From the NCBI GenBank assembly GCA_032173965.1, contig CM063288.1, positions 10,272,501-10,336,500 of the forward strand: a DNA stretch of 64,000 nucleotides, in the 5' to 3' direction. Source of the DNA: Sitta carolinensis (lineage: Eukaryota > Chordata > Aves > Passeriformes > Sittidae). Numbering within the stretch: position 1 is the first letter of the stretch; each line of letters starts with the position of its first letter. Shown here in pieces: positions 50,346 to 62,475 of this stretch. The position numbers were made by a program, and so were the translations under genes. The notes below the pieces were generated by a model that was given only the letters and a program-made list of their open reading frames with translations, was not told the origin of the DNA and made no database searches.

Positions 50346-51978
50346 ATTTTGTGAGACAAAGTTTTACTTTGAGGGACAAATGAATTTCCTGAAAGGTATT
50401 AGAGCAGTGAAGGAGCACACGCTGATATTGCTTAGTACAGCAGTTGTTTGAACCATTACAAAACAGAGGGCTATGGTGAAACCACAGGAGTTTATTTCTG
50501 TAGATGAGTTTCACCCAACTTCTTGTCTACTTTGCATACAGCATTAGTCCCTTCCAAGCAGGTGCTGTGGGAAGCCCCAAGTGTGATCAGTGTGGGCTCA
50601 TGGTGAATCAGGCCCTTCCATGATACCAGTCCAAACGGGTCTCACTCAGGTCCCATATTTCGATTCTCACATGCATCAATGTCTCCCTGCTCAGTGCCAA
50701 GGAAAGACCTGCAGCATGAGCCAGTGAGACAAGATTTTGGCTGGAAAAAGCTTCGCTAGAGAAGAGGAAAATCTTCCCTTCTAGGCTGCTTCCAAATTTA
50801 TGTTCAGCTCAAATTATCCCAGAACAAACTTAACTTTTTACCTCCAGGAGGTTCGGTGGGCTTTCTCAGCGAGTTGCTGTCTTTTTTTTCTAAACGCTGA
50901 TTTTATGAATTGTGGTTTTTCTCTAGCCTGGCACTTTCTGCTGCTGTAATACTATTTTGGATCTACTTGATATTCCTTTGAAAATTTTGAAGGTAGGGAT
51001 AAGCAAAATAAAAATATTTTCATATGTAGACAGAACGTAGGAAATTTAAAGGCCAGACGTAAGAGGTCTGAACACAAGCTAAACCAAACAAAAAGTGTAT
51101 CCAAGGGACTGATAAATATTTATGCCTTTTTACATTTGGTCATGATCACTGCTTGAGCTTCAGAAGTGTCTTTGCTCTGAAGGGTTTTAGAGCAGGAGTA
51201 GACTTCCTGGTCTAGTGTACCATATAGATCACAGTTAAATGGCCTTGTTTCACAGCCTCTGAATGGCTGTGGCCACCAGAAACAACATCACAGATAGACT
51301 AAGGAGTGAATTATTTAATTCCAAATTCCCTCAGCATTTGATTGTACAGCCTCAAAAGAAAAATTTAAAAAGCCCTAATCCAACAGTGTGTTTTGTGATA
51401 GATATTGATAACCTCAGGTTTCAGTCTTTCCCATCATCAATCAATTGCTGCAGTGAGGTACAGCAGAGGAGTGTGGTGAACTCAAACCTATTGGATATTG
51501 ACCACCTGACAATATAAATGGTTTGTAAGTTCCTACAGAGTTATAAATCCTGTGCTGCAGTGAGCTTACATTTCTAAATCATCAGTCACAACAATGGCAA
51601 CTTGTAACATCTCCTAGGGTTTTCAGATTAATTTAGCAGTGATTACAGGCATTGAATTTTTGGTTACAAGTTTTTGAGTTGCTTTGCTTTATTTTTTGTA
51701 TGTTTTTTCTGATTGTAATTTTTCAGTGATGCTCTCTGATATCTGTTAACAATGATTTAAAGGGATTCTTGGAAAGACGACATTTCATTCCTATTCTTGT
51801 CTTTCTTCTTGGAATACTGGCAAGGCAAAACAGCTATATTAGGTAGTTTCAGTTATTTTTGCCTTCTAAAAGCTGAAGCAAAACCACTGTCTTGAAATCA
51901 TGTTGAGCCTAAGGTCAGTTAAAGTTGTCATGAAAATTGCAGTGAGAGACCCCTTTTGTTCTTTTTTTGACTTCACAG

Positions 51979-52113
51979 AAAAGAAGAGCAGCAAGTCAGA
52001 GAGTGCACAGGCTGCAAAGTTAAACAAGACTTTTGCACCTGTCTTCCTTAAAGGCCTGACTGACCTCAAAGTAATGGATGGAAGTCAAGTGATAATGACT
52101 GTGGAGGTATCAG
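51979..52113 (+). CDS. MYLK: MYLK coding exon: linker and first part of Ig domain 5
   Basis: The 135-nt symmetric exon lies between the acceptor TTTTTGACTTCACAG and the donor GTATGT. It codes KKSSKSESAQAAKLNKTF, then APVFLKGLTDLKVMDGSQ, then VIMTVEVS. The LKGLTDLKVMDGSQV run is one of the most conserved parts of long MYLK between birds and mammals. The B-strand position normally filled by Cys is not Cys (MTVEVS), as in the human protein, so Ig5 lacks the standard bridge in the family generally. Confidence 0.96.
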
Positions 52114-52717
52114 GTATGTAGCTATAGAACAGTATTCGTTAAAAAATTTATATCCTGCTGCAAGGTGTGCGGTTCTTTCCGTATTTTTAGCAGGTTTTTA
52201 AAAGATTTTTAAAAGCTAGGTTGGTTTAATGTGATCTTCAGCATAGCTGAACATTGTCCATTGTTAACATGTTCAAACCTGTAGAAGTGTTTCTTAGCTG
52301 GAATGACATAATAATGTCATTAATGAAGTGGACTTGTAACAGCTTTTGTTGTGAACCTAACAAGACAGAGTTCCTGTCAGCTGGGGTAAGATTAGTGCTG
52401 CAGAAAGAGCAGTCCTGGTATGAACTTTGGTATCAGAAACTCTTAATCACCATCTTTATGGTGTCTAGAACTCATTCTCCCTCTCTGTTGTATACATGCT
52501 TCCCTTATTCATTTGTATTTTAATCATAATAATACAGACTATTTCACAGCTATATTACACAGCATTGACAGAGTTAATAATAGAAATTCCTGAATGTTTT
52601 GAAGATGAAATTGCAGAATCAGGTGGCAAAAAGAAACCCAAACTTGTTCCTTTTCTTAACTGACATTTGGTGGGATTTTGTGTGTGTCTCAGATTTTTGT
52701 TGCTTGCTTGTTTTTAG
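52114..52717 (+). other. MYLK intron, no recognised element
   Basis: A 604-bp AT-rich intron ending in TTGCTTGTTTTTAG. Nothing else recognised. Confidence 0.85.
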
Positions 52718-52915
52718 CTAACCCATCTCCTGAAATTATCTGGCTGCATAATGGGAAAGAAATCCAGGAGACAGAAGATTTCCACTTTGAGAAGAAAGGC
52801 AATGAGTACAGCCTGTACATCCAGGAGGTGTTTCCTGAAGACACAGGCAAATACACCTGTGAAGCCTGGAATGAAGTAGGAGAAAGTCAAACACAGGCTA
52901 CATTGACAGTTCAAG
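52718..52915 (+). CDS. MYLK: MYLK coding exon: second part of Ig domain 5
   Basis: The 198-nt symmetric exon codes NPSPEIIWLHNGKEIQETED, then FHFEKKGNEYSLYIQEVFPE, then DTGKYTCEAWNEVGESQTQ, ending ATLTVQ before the donor GTATGA. It holds the core Trp and the F-strand Cys of Ig5. Its first codon is split and gives Ala, as I recall for chicken. Confidence 0.97.
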
Positions 52916-54099
52916 GTATGAAGTTCCTCTTCACCTTATAAAATGGTGAAAGAATATTATTATTCTAATTAGCTGGAGGAATGTCTGTTTAAAATACATG
53001 AGTGTTTATAAGGTTTGTTGTGAAGGACACTCAAGTTGTCAGTCTCTGCATCTAAATTAAAAAGGATCTTGAGCAGAAGCTGCTTTTAGAAAAATCTTTT
53101 CACTCTGGAACATTATGTTACTATTTCAAAAATGCATTCCTGAGTCCTATTTCTAGGGACAGTGAAAAACTTCTGCTAAATGCAGCTTCAGATTGTGACT
53201 ATCAGTCTTACTTAACTATAAATTTAAGTAAACCTTTTAATATGCTTTTGTTTATAATTAAAGTCCTTAGTATTGGAAAAGCTTTCTAGGAGCTAGGTGT
53301 TCTGACTCTAATGTTAGCACTGTAGTGGTAGCAGGTAAGGAAGACATGATTTCTGCAATCTGAGAACCAGCTGCAAAAATTTGGCTTTGAATCTCCTCAC
53401 ATGATGTTAACCCCACAGCAAACACTCAAGTGCCTACAAACTTCCTATGACTGGGAACACACTACCTTTGCAACAGGGACTTCTTCTAGCATTACTGAAC
53501 ACTGACATTTTCTCATAGCCACTACTGAGAATATTGAAAATCACTGTGAGACTTTTATTATTTTTAATGTAGAATATCTTATCTGCAGTGTTTGAGAGAG
53601 GTATTTAGTCTGTTGTCACTGTCTGCTCTGAATTCAGACCTTCCTCTCTCCTCCAGTCCCCCCTGAGATCCAGCCTTGGGGTCAGTCTTCTATATTAAAT
53701 GCAATTTTATGCAGTTGTTAATGATGATTTATTACATGAGCTCTCAACTGCACAGCAGTCATAGTACTGTTACTTGCCCTTAAAGCTGTTCCTACCCGTA
53801 TTCTCTAAGGACAAATCTCCAAGATTCCTTTTAGGGCAGCTTTAAAGTCCCTTTGTTTTGCTCTTAATATAAGCTTGGATCGAGCCAGTAAAGTGCCAAG
53901 CAAATGATTAATTTTAGTACGAACACAAGTTACTTCCAAAATTAAAGTCTGACTTATTTTCAGATTAAAAACTTATACCCTGCATGTTCAAAATAACTTT
54001 CCTTGCCTGTGATTGCTTTCCCTGAAATTAGTTAGCTTAGTGGTGACATTCAAGCTTGACATTTTCTTCTGATTTGTAAACTGTGTTTGTAAACTACAG
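52916..54099 (+). other. MYLK intron, no recognised element
   Basis: A 1.18-kb intron, AT-rich. The acceptor (TTTGTAAACTACAG) has a poor pyrimidine tract but is fixed by phase and protein similarity. Confidence 0.85.
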
Positions 54100-54346
54100 A
54101 GCCTCAGGATGGTATTCAGCCCTGGTTCATTAGCAAACCGAGATCAGTGACAGCAGCTCCTGGGCAAAATGTCCTGATATCCTGTGCCATTGCTGGAGAT
54201 CCTTTCCCCACTGTTCACTGGTTTAAAGATGGGAAAGAAATAATGCCGGGAACAGCATGTGAAATCCTGCAAAATGAAGACATCTTCACACTGGTCTTGA
54301 GGAATGTGCAGTCTCGTCATGCAGGGCAATATGAAATTCAGCTCAG
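54100..54346 (+). CDS. MYLK: MYLK coding exon: most of Ig domain 6
   Basis: The 247-nt exon (phase 1 in, phase 2 out) codes PQDGIQPWFISKPRSVTAAP, then GQNVLISCAIAGDPFPTVHW, then FKDGKEIMPGTACEILQNED, then IFTLVLRNVQSRHAGQYEI, and ends inside an Arg codon before the donor GTATGT. It has the first Cys and core Trp of Ig6. The usual Y-x-C of the F strand is YEI here; a Cys pair (ECSC) follows in the next exon, as in the family. Confidence 0.97.
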
Positions 54347-57300
54347 GTATGTTTGCTGTGAAAAAGAAGGTTGTTCCTTTGACCAATTAGTTATATTCCC
54401 TCAACTTAAAATTCCCACTTGAAGACAGGAGTTCCATCCTATACAAGTGAAACATTAGGGTCCTAAAGGAACAGAATATTTCCGAGGGATGAAAAAGAAC
54501 TAATAAAACTCTAAGAGAAGAGAGGAAACACAGAAGAGTCAGAAAAAAAGGACAGAGCAGTATGGTTTCTTTGTGTGATCCTGTAAAACAAAGCTATGTG
54601 GCAGAAATATGGGAAGCAATTTCTAGCAAGGAAAACCACAATCAGTATCCTGAGTTTTGGAGCTATTATTTATCATGTTTGGCATCTCTCTATGTATTTG
54701 TAAGGACCTCTTTCCATGGGAACAACCTGTCTGGGGAGGGCTTTGACACAAGAGCCAAGACTTTAAGGGGAAGAAGTGTTTCCTGGCCATGTTGGAAATG
54801 CCTGAATCTTGTATGCAAGTTGTAGTCTCCTTTTGCTGACGTATCTTTGAAATGAGGCACCTTGATGCTTAGAACATCTTGTCATTCCTACAAAATCTGA
54901 ATGAATTGTTTTGAATTTAATTTTATTTTATTCTGGTAGAATAACTGTCCTTTAAATAAAGAGATAGATTGGCTGTCTCTTTACCTTGTAGAAAGTGCCA
55001 CAGCACTTTCCGCCTTCAGTGGTGAAGATAACATATCCCCTATGTGGTTGCAGAAAACATAGTGTAAAACCTTAAAGTGATGCTATCATTCCATGCTATT
55101 TTTAAATATGCTATTTACTTTGCATAGATGTAGTTGCTTTACTTGGATAGTGTTTGTGCCTTTCTTTATTAAAATTGCTTCATCATCATGGACATTTGAG
55201 TCCATTACACTGGAAAAAAATTATTTGGTTTGCTCCACACACTAACTTCTTAGTCCAGGTGCACTAGTCTGAATTGCTCTTTGCCTTGCAAATAAATTAC
55301 TCATATCTTCTTAATACAAGGAGGGAGGAATTTCTTAATAAATTCAACCTATTTAGCTTGTAAAGAATTAGTTCAAATTTTGTCTAGTTTTTTTTCCAAC
55401 CAACATGGCCCAAATGATGGATGTGTCACTAGGTAGATGCCTCCTAGCTTGAAGGTATCACAGACAGACACAAACTTGCTTCGTATATTTTAGTATTTAA
55501 AGTCAAATGAGGCACTCACTTTTCACCAGAATAGCATGTTTTAGAAAATTACAGCTGTTGAATATCAAGATTTCCTGTAATGAAGTTTTTCTACACTTCA
55601 TTTCAAGTCTTATTAATAACATTTATGTAGGTAGAGCCACATGTGCTGTGACCTGCTTGCAAATCAGCTCTTCAGTAGACTTAGGCCCTTTGTGGTCCGC
55701 ACTAAGTTGTGAACTGGCTCATTTCAGAACTGGCTGTTTGCATATTGGCCCAGGTCATCTAGGACATTCATAATGCTCGTTTGAGCAGGTCATGTCTACA
55801 GAAATCCTTGCATTTATTTTCCTTTGGGGATCAGTACTTCTAGCAGGATTAGGAAATGCCAGTTCAATTTCATTCAGGTCAACAACCTCAACAGGAGAAA
55901 GCAGGAACTGTGAGAATTTCTACCTTCTGCTGGTACATTTCCACACTTCACTCTGTGTGTGCCCTGGGCATGGGCATCTTCTCTTACAATATGCTGGTGG
56001 TTTCACTTGAACTGAAGAGAGAATGAGATACTTCAGCAAAACTTCAGGGGTGGAAGAATGAAAGAGGACAAAGGAGAGCTTTGTGGAGGGTTTTGTTGGG
56101 ACTGATGTAGGCAGTCGACCGTATTGATCAGGTGTAGCTGGTGAACAGTCAGGCCAAATTCATCACTGGAGCTCTCTTTGCAAAGTGAAGTCTGACATTA
56201 TCATAACTCTTGAACATACACTTAGAAAAATCATTTCAGACAATTAGTAAATGAGAGGAATTTTTGGGGGGAAGGAGAAAAAGTAAAGTTGTAGTTAGAA
56301 AATAACACAGCATTCTAGTTGCAGCTATTCCCTAATCCTTTCACAGGAGAAGTAGCTGGGGATCCCACAAAGATCACTGCATTCATGTTGTGTTTTTCTA
56401 ATCCACAATGAGTAATGCTGTGCTGCAGTTAGAGCAGAGGGAATGCTGATACCTCACTTTACCCGGCTATCATTTGTAAAATTCCAGTTCAAGTTCAGAG
56501 AACAGAAAGTCATATGTTTTTAGGCACTGGTTGTGTACTCTGAGTAACAGAGAGGTAACAGCCTCAGGCATACCCAAGGAGCCAAAAGTCAGCCGGGTAG
56601 CTTCAAGTTCGCAATAGAGTTGCAGTAATCTTCAGCACTAAATTGTCTTGACTAAACAGCTGTTGGACTGGCTGCATTTGTCTTGAATACTTGATTGAGA
56701 ATTGTTTATATATTCAGAAACGGTTTTAACAGTACCTGAGAGGAAGAGAACTGCATTTTGTGTCTTTCTCTCAAAAACTCCTTCAAAGTCCATTAAAAAA
56801 ACCATAAGTCAATTCACTAAAGAGTTTACAGAGTTGACAGAAGGCTATTTTTAAACATAATCATTTTCATTTCAAATAAAATGTGCAGCTCCTTTTCACA
56901 TATTAATTTTAGAAGCAGGTTGCATAGCTGCTCTTAGGGAGTCATTCCTCAAACTCTCTTAATTTAATCTGGGCATGGTTTCCTACTAGTGCTAATTATT
57001 TTCCATTTTTCTTCTCCATTATTCTTAAGCTCTAAATTCTGTCCTAATACCTTCACAATTCTCCTTTTGTGTTGGCTTCTCACAAATCAAAACTCTGGTC
57101 TTAAAAATGTGGATTTAACAAAAGATCTGTTTGACTCTAGCTGGTTCTTTCTCCTTTAGTCAGAGTGAGCTGACAAGGATGTGGAGCCCAGTGTGATCCT
57201 GGTATGATCCATCCATGATTGTTTGTTGGCTTTTTGTCTTCATCCCTCAGCATTATTTAGAATACATCTTTGCTTTGCTTTTTACTATGTAGCAGACTGC

Positions 57301-60300
57301 TGAGTCTGGCTTTCAGCAGTGTAGTCAATGTAGCCCCTCCTGGTTCTTTTTTTTAAACTTACTCAGGCCTATGATTCCTCTACATTTGCATTTTTAATTT
57401 TAATTGTCTTAATAATGTTCTATTGAGCCTGTTATGTCTCAGGCTCAGAGGAGTAGTGTTGCATAAATAATAAAAGAACAGATTTATCCACTTCTGCAGT
57501 TCATCTGTTGAAATTTGGACATTTTATGGCCTGCAAAATGCTTAAATGGGAAATAAAAATCCTTTTCCTTACTCATAAAAATAAAGATATCTATTCCCCC
57601 TCCTGTCCTTTGCATCTTTCCAGAGATGCAGGCACTGGTATCCTGTTATCCCAGTGTAACTCTTCTGTGTTCTTTCACTCAGTGTGTACATCATAAATGA
57701 AGAGGTAAACAAAAAACCCTGTGAGAACTGGACAGAGTCTGTGTTTGTTGCGCAAAACCTTTATCTTTATAACAATACAGTCAACATGAGAGACCTCAGA
57801 AATCATCCTGCAGTTCCTTAAACAAATCATCTGCTTTGTTAACTTTTGTCTTCTCAGACATTGTTTTTCTTCTCCCCTCTCCATCTTCCATACAAGTTTG
57901 ATTAGTGTTGATTAGTATTAATGTAGACATTTTGATAATCTGTTTAAAATCAGGGGAAATATTCATTTTATAAATCAGTGGTACCTCAAATACTCTGCAA
58001 TTCAGGTTATATAAAAAGCACTCCTAAGATTACATTTCATTAGGCTAAACAGTAAATATAACTCTGTTGTTCCATAAAATTCAGTTTGCAAACCTTGTTT
58101 TTCCTATCAATACATTGTCTATTTTTAGAGGAGAAAACCATCACTCATTCTTGTTCCATTCTTCCACTTAGTGCTGTAAAATGCAAATGAAATTATTGTT
58201 CTTTCAGCTATAAAAAGCTTCTGGCCAGCCCTCAAATTAGGTAAATCAGTGCATCCTTTTTGAAGCCAGTAGAGCTGTCCTGCTTTATACCAGCTAGAGT
58301 TGGGGTCCAGTAGATAAGTTGCTTTCTTTGGGGCTAAAGCTCTGTGGAGTCTGGACTATCTCTCCATTTAACTCACAGAAAAGTTGCAAAACCTCCTTCT
58401 GAGGACTTGCAGTTAACCTGTACTGAAGCACCAGCCAAAAGTAGGGATCAACTTCTTTGCCCCTTTCAGTTCATTCTTGAAAAGTCATTTACTCTGCAAT
58501 ATTAATTTCACACTTGGTAGGCTGATAGGAAATTTCAGTATGTCCCCCAGTATAATTACAACTGCTTTTTCCCCTGTTCCTCCAGGGAGTGCTTCCTAGG
58601 GACATGCAGACAATAAGTCTCATCTAAGGTTCAGTGAAAATATTTGAGTAGGTTCTGCCAAAAAACTAGTACTTTAAGATATTTTGAACATAAAAGCCAT
58701 TCCAGGGAAAACTGATCCCACAATAGGACACAGAGCTATTTTTAAAATTGCCTCAGGCTTTGCAGCTGGGGTTTTATTTGTTTTTGGTGGGCTTTTTTAT
58801 TAATATTCCTTGACATTTTGCAGATAAGTCCTGTGCATCAGCATTCTACAGAATAGTCCTGCAAAAGTCAACACTTCCAGGCATTTCTTCACAGCAAAGC
58901 TACTAAGCATAGGTTTTGTCCATGTCTATCACTATTCCACAATAACAGAGTCACTAAGATCTGCCTCTACCTAGGGTTTGGTTGATAAAATGCCAGCATG
59001 GAGAACCTCGAGCTGCACAAGTAATATTGTTATTGCCAAGACTCAAAACAGCAGAGACGTGAAAGACTTGAAGATGTGCCCATGTACTGCAAGGCTTTCT
59101 GTTTTCCAACTGTCCTATGCATCTTTGCCTTGCCCAGGTTCTGAAATTGCATCAATGTAAAAATATTTACCAAGGTTCCGGAATTATTCTTGATTGAAAT
59201 TGGTATCTAAATCAACCAATCCTTCTTAATTTTTCTTGGCTCGTTTCTCTTTTTTCATCCTGTGATCGCCAAGGTGGGTTGGTGTTTTTAACTTCACCTT
59301 TTTAGACTCTGCCACTGGATTCAGAAGACAAAAGTATGTTCTTCCTGCTCCTAAAATCATCAGTTTGATTTCACTGGGAGCAGGCCTTATCCTGGGAAGG
59401 CTACACTTTTGAACAGACACAGACTCAAGGTTTGTATCCAGTAGTCTGGTTTTCAGTCATTCACTTGAATCAGAAATCATAATTAAGATCAAAAAACTAC
59501 CTTGTGAATCATTTTTCCATCTAGGTACTTGTATGTCCCACTGTTGCCATAATTTGTAAGTGCTTCCCAAGGTTTTAAAAATAGAAAGAACAAAATGCTC
59601 TCCTACTTTCTTACTCCCTCCTTTATTTTCCAAACCCTGTGAAAAATAGCTTACTTTAGAAGGATTTACTTTGCCTGCCTTATTTGCTTCTTCGCATATG
59701 CAAAGAATTTGCAGAGGGAAAGATGCCTTGCAGAAATGGGTCCTGCAGAAACGCTGCCATTCTTCACAGTGGTCAGGACCACATTCAGTATCCCTGAATT
59801 CCTCTCCTGGGACAGTGCTGTCTCTGTTACTTCAACCTCTCCAACTGGTGACTCAATTCTTGTGGACAAATATTTTTGCCAAACAGTCACGACAGAAGCT
59901 GAGCAGGGCTGCCTCAACATTTCATGTACTCTGCAGATTGTCTGTACTTCAGCACAGAGCTTGTCCTTTGTCAGTTTTGAATTGGTTTAAAGCCCTGAGC
60001 AGGAGGGCTCTTCAGGTAAACCAACAGCCTGTTAAAGCCCTGCAGCACCGGTGAATGAGCAGTTCCAGAGTGTGTCTGTTTTCCTTAAAAACTTTGGAGA
60101 AGGAGAGAAAAAAACTCATGAGTTCCAATAGTGGGAAGAGGGGCCAGTTTAAAATGCATTACATGAAAACAAAAGGTTTTCAGAAATGTTGCTACCCTGC
60201 CATAATTTTATGCCAATCAGTATGTTGGAGGGAGGTGATATGCTATTATTTTTATTTATCTTTCCATTTGTCTTGCCTTCTTTCTAGTCCTCTTGCTTCC

Positions 60301-62035
60301 AAATGGAAGCCACACATGAGAGTAAGTAAGAATGGCAGGTCTCCAGTGCAGGGCTGAGTTAAATACTCTCTGCATTGACTTGGATCCTCTCCTGCCTTTT
60401 GGACAGTTTCTGTTTGGTATTCAGATGTTATCTAGTTTTTTGTATTGAAGGAAATGAGGGTTGTGGCTTTCAGTGCTGTCCTCATGGATTGCCTTCAATA
60501 GCAGTTTGTAGTGTCAATATTCTGACTTACTGGATATAAAAGTGTTAAAAACATTTCTCTGGTTTCTTGTTGTAAGTGGTCTTAAATAAGATATGTTTCT
60601 ATCAGCAGCGCTTTTACTTTGTAATCCAGATACTTTGCTCAAATGTACCAATTTCTTTGTAGTTTTCATATTAGGCTAATCCACTGTTACTTTTTCTCAG
60701 TCAATAGAAATCAAGGGAAATCTATCTGAGAAGGTGATGGCACTAATTGCTCCTATAAAGACAAAGCTTTGTGCTGAATCTGTGATTTTGTGATCTGTGT
60801 TAATTATCTTGCCTTCACTGCAAGTTAAAAATGGGTGAAATTATAGGGGGTTTTTTCACCCAAACAGTACCATATATAGGAAAGTACTTCCATGCTCTAT
60901 TTAAAAACCAGGCCAGACAATATCTTTATGGCAAGCTAACAGTCCTGGGTCCATGTTTTAAACTTCAGGGCTAAGTGGACTTGAAGGTGCTCTTATCTAG
61001 CAAGTTCAAAGCAGAACACAGCTGGGAAAACCTGCCTCTCTTGCCTTTCTCCCCTCCAACACGTGTTTTGCTCATGTCCTGGAAGTGTTTGCAGTAGCAA
61101 ACATTATTTTTGTTCAAAAAGGACAAATAATCCAGGGCTTTCTAGTCCATTTACAAGCTTATACCTAAACTGGGAAGGACAGAAGAGTTTTCGCTAATAA
61201 AAGATATCTCTGGTCCTTAATCAATTCAAGTCCGGCTTTTTAATAGCAGTCAGGGGAGTGGTGGCAATAGTTACACAACTGCTGCCCTGGGGGAGTTAAA
61301 TTTTGCTTTTGGCATCTCCTGTGTTAAGCAGAGAAGAGCTGTTTGGGGCTGGAAGAATGATATATATCTGTGGGAGGGAGGGAGCTGCAGGGGAGCGGGG
61401 AGCACTTTAAATGAATTCTTTAATGGGAGCCCTTTCCAGAAGGCATCCGTGGTATTCCTCTGCAAAAGGAAGAATAAGTACTCAGCACCATATATGGCGA
61501 CACTTTTATGTTTTTTAATATAAACATGTACAGGCTGGAGCAATCCGTGTAGATGGGTTTTGCTGATTGGTTGGGCCAGAGGGGAGGGAAGGAAATGAGA
61601 CCCTGTTTTTAATATCTTAACATTAGAAAACTTAAGAGCTTGGATTTGGATAAATAAACAGTAGGCAGAGTTGGAAAGATTTTCAGCTTTGCAAAATAGC
61701 CCTTTCCTCTGTCTTGATTTTCCAGCTTTTGTATTTATTTTCCTTTAACTTGTTTGTTTGCAGCTGCTTCGTTCTGTAAATTGCTTTGATTTTTGTTCAG
61801 GGAGTATGTTGTTCCCAGTGCAGATAGCAACAGATCAGCAAAAGCTATTTGAGATAGCTTGGCTCCAAATATAAGGGGAACAAATCTATTCAGTCAATCC
61901 CCACAATGCTGGACATAGAAAAGGGGACTGCCACACTGGGTTTGAGCTGCTTTAGTGCAATACACAATCGCTTTAGCTCAGGCAAGTTACAGAGGAAGAA
62001 ATCCCTGTTTTTCTGATTTCACTTAAATATTTCAG
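54347..62035 (+). other. MYLK 7.7-kb intron; 3' part may be regulatory
   Basis: The intron between the two exons of Ig6. I recognised no transposon and no exon. Its 3' kilobase carries a perfect CArG box (61488-61497), suggesting smooth-muscle control DNA near the internal promoter of the short isoform. The segment 59660-60060 has overlapping open frames of 84-127 codons without motifs. Confidence 0.8.
61488..61497. promoter_or_regulatory. CArG box (SRF site), distal
   Basis: CCATATATGG fits CC(A/T)6GG exactly and is self-complementary. It lies about 540 bp before the last Ig6 exon and 1.28 kb before the short-isoform start codon. SRF/myocardin sites of this type drive smooth-muscle genes. 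A chance match is possible in AT-rich DNA, but a second exact match follows at 62305. Confidence 0.5.
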
Positions 62036-62116
62036 GAACCAAGTTGGAGAATGCAGCTGCCAGGTGTCTCTGATGCTGCGGGAGAGTTCAGCTTCCACAG
62101 CAGAAATGCTCAGAGA
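62036..62116 (+). CDS. MYLK: MYLK 81-nt exon: end of Ig domain 6
   Basis: The exon lies between the acceptor TTAAATATTTCAG and the donor GTGAGT. One base completes an Arg codon; 26 codons follow, reading NQVGECSCQVSLMLRESS and ASTAEMLR, and two bases (GA) of an Asp codon remain. The ECSCQVSLML run closes Ig6 and is nearly invariant from bird to human. Too short to appear as an open frame, but phases match on both sides. Confidence 0.94.
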
Positions 62117-62304
62117 GTGAGTATTTTTCCCAGGGACTTGCATGGGTGGGTTCTATTTTTTGCTCCGTTAATTCCCTGCCCTTACAGACCCAGGCTGGCT
62201 GCTGTTCAACCTAATCCCCAAATGTGACCTAACAAATTGTTTTCATCATACAAGCTAAGCACATTGCACCAAGCCAGAGTAGAGAAGATCTTTTTTGTTT
62301 GTGC

Positions 62305-62314
62305 CCTTATATGG
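62305..62314. promoter_or_regulatory. CArG box of the candidate short-isoform promoter
   Basis: CCTTATATGG fits CC(A/T)6GG exactly. It is 65 bp upstream of a TATAAA and 454 bp upstream of the short-isoform Met codon. In mouse the 130-kDa smooth-muscle kinase is known to come from a CArG-dependent promoter inside Mylk; this site is in the matching place. Function here is inferred. Confidence 0.65.
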
Positions 62315-62378
62315 CTCCTGAAGTCATCATTGATGCAATAAACTAATGGAGTATGCTCCTCTAATCAACCTCCCCTTC

Positions 62379-62384
62379 TATAAA
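62379..62384 (+). promoter_or_regulatory. TATA-like element of the candidate internal promoter
   Basis: TATAAA within CTTCTATAAACACA. A start site would be expected near 62405-62415, giving a leader of roughly 355 bases that runs into the next exon without splicing. Confidence 0.45.
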
Positions 62385-62475
62385 CACATTTTGTTCCTGC
62401 TCTGAGATTGTTCCCTGACATTTTTAAACCAGCCCCTTTCCTGGCTCTCTCTTTCTTTTCTTTTTCGGATCATAG

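Larger units (their letters stand above)
35901..51978 (+). other. MYLK 16-kb intron
   Basis: The longest intron in the window, separating Ig4 from Ig5. It holds two CR1 fragments in opposite orientation (about 43745-43985 and 44056-44246), a hairpin at the inner edge of the second, an 18-bp TFAP2-like palindrome (44806-44823) and a long pyrimidine tract (50219-50345). The segments 45040-45460 (GC-richer, some CpG) and 47250-47420 and 48140-48660 (AT-rich with many homeobox-like cores) look less degenerate than their surroundings and could be conserved noncoding elements, but that needs alignment. No exon was recognised; known MYLK protein has no extra residues at this junction. Confidence 0.8.
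62117..62475 (+). other. Short MYLK intron holding the candidate internal promoter
   Basis: A 359-bp intron for the long transcript. It contains a perfect CArG box at 62305-62314 and a TATAAA at 62379-62384, a promoter-like layout just before the exon with the short-isoform start. For a transcript starting near 62410 the acceptor at 62475 would simply be part of its 5' leader. Confidence 0.75.

Noticed and set aside
59671..60054. 127- and 93-codon frames in the 7.7-kb intron
   Set aside because: Overlapping frames on both strands without motifs or fitting splice sites.
60870..60880. CCATATATAGG as a CArG box
   Set aside because: Seven A/T bases between CC and GG, not six; does not fit SRF spacing.
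61865..61876. CCAAATATAAGG as a CArG box
   Set aside because: Eight A/T bases between CC and GG; not a valid site.
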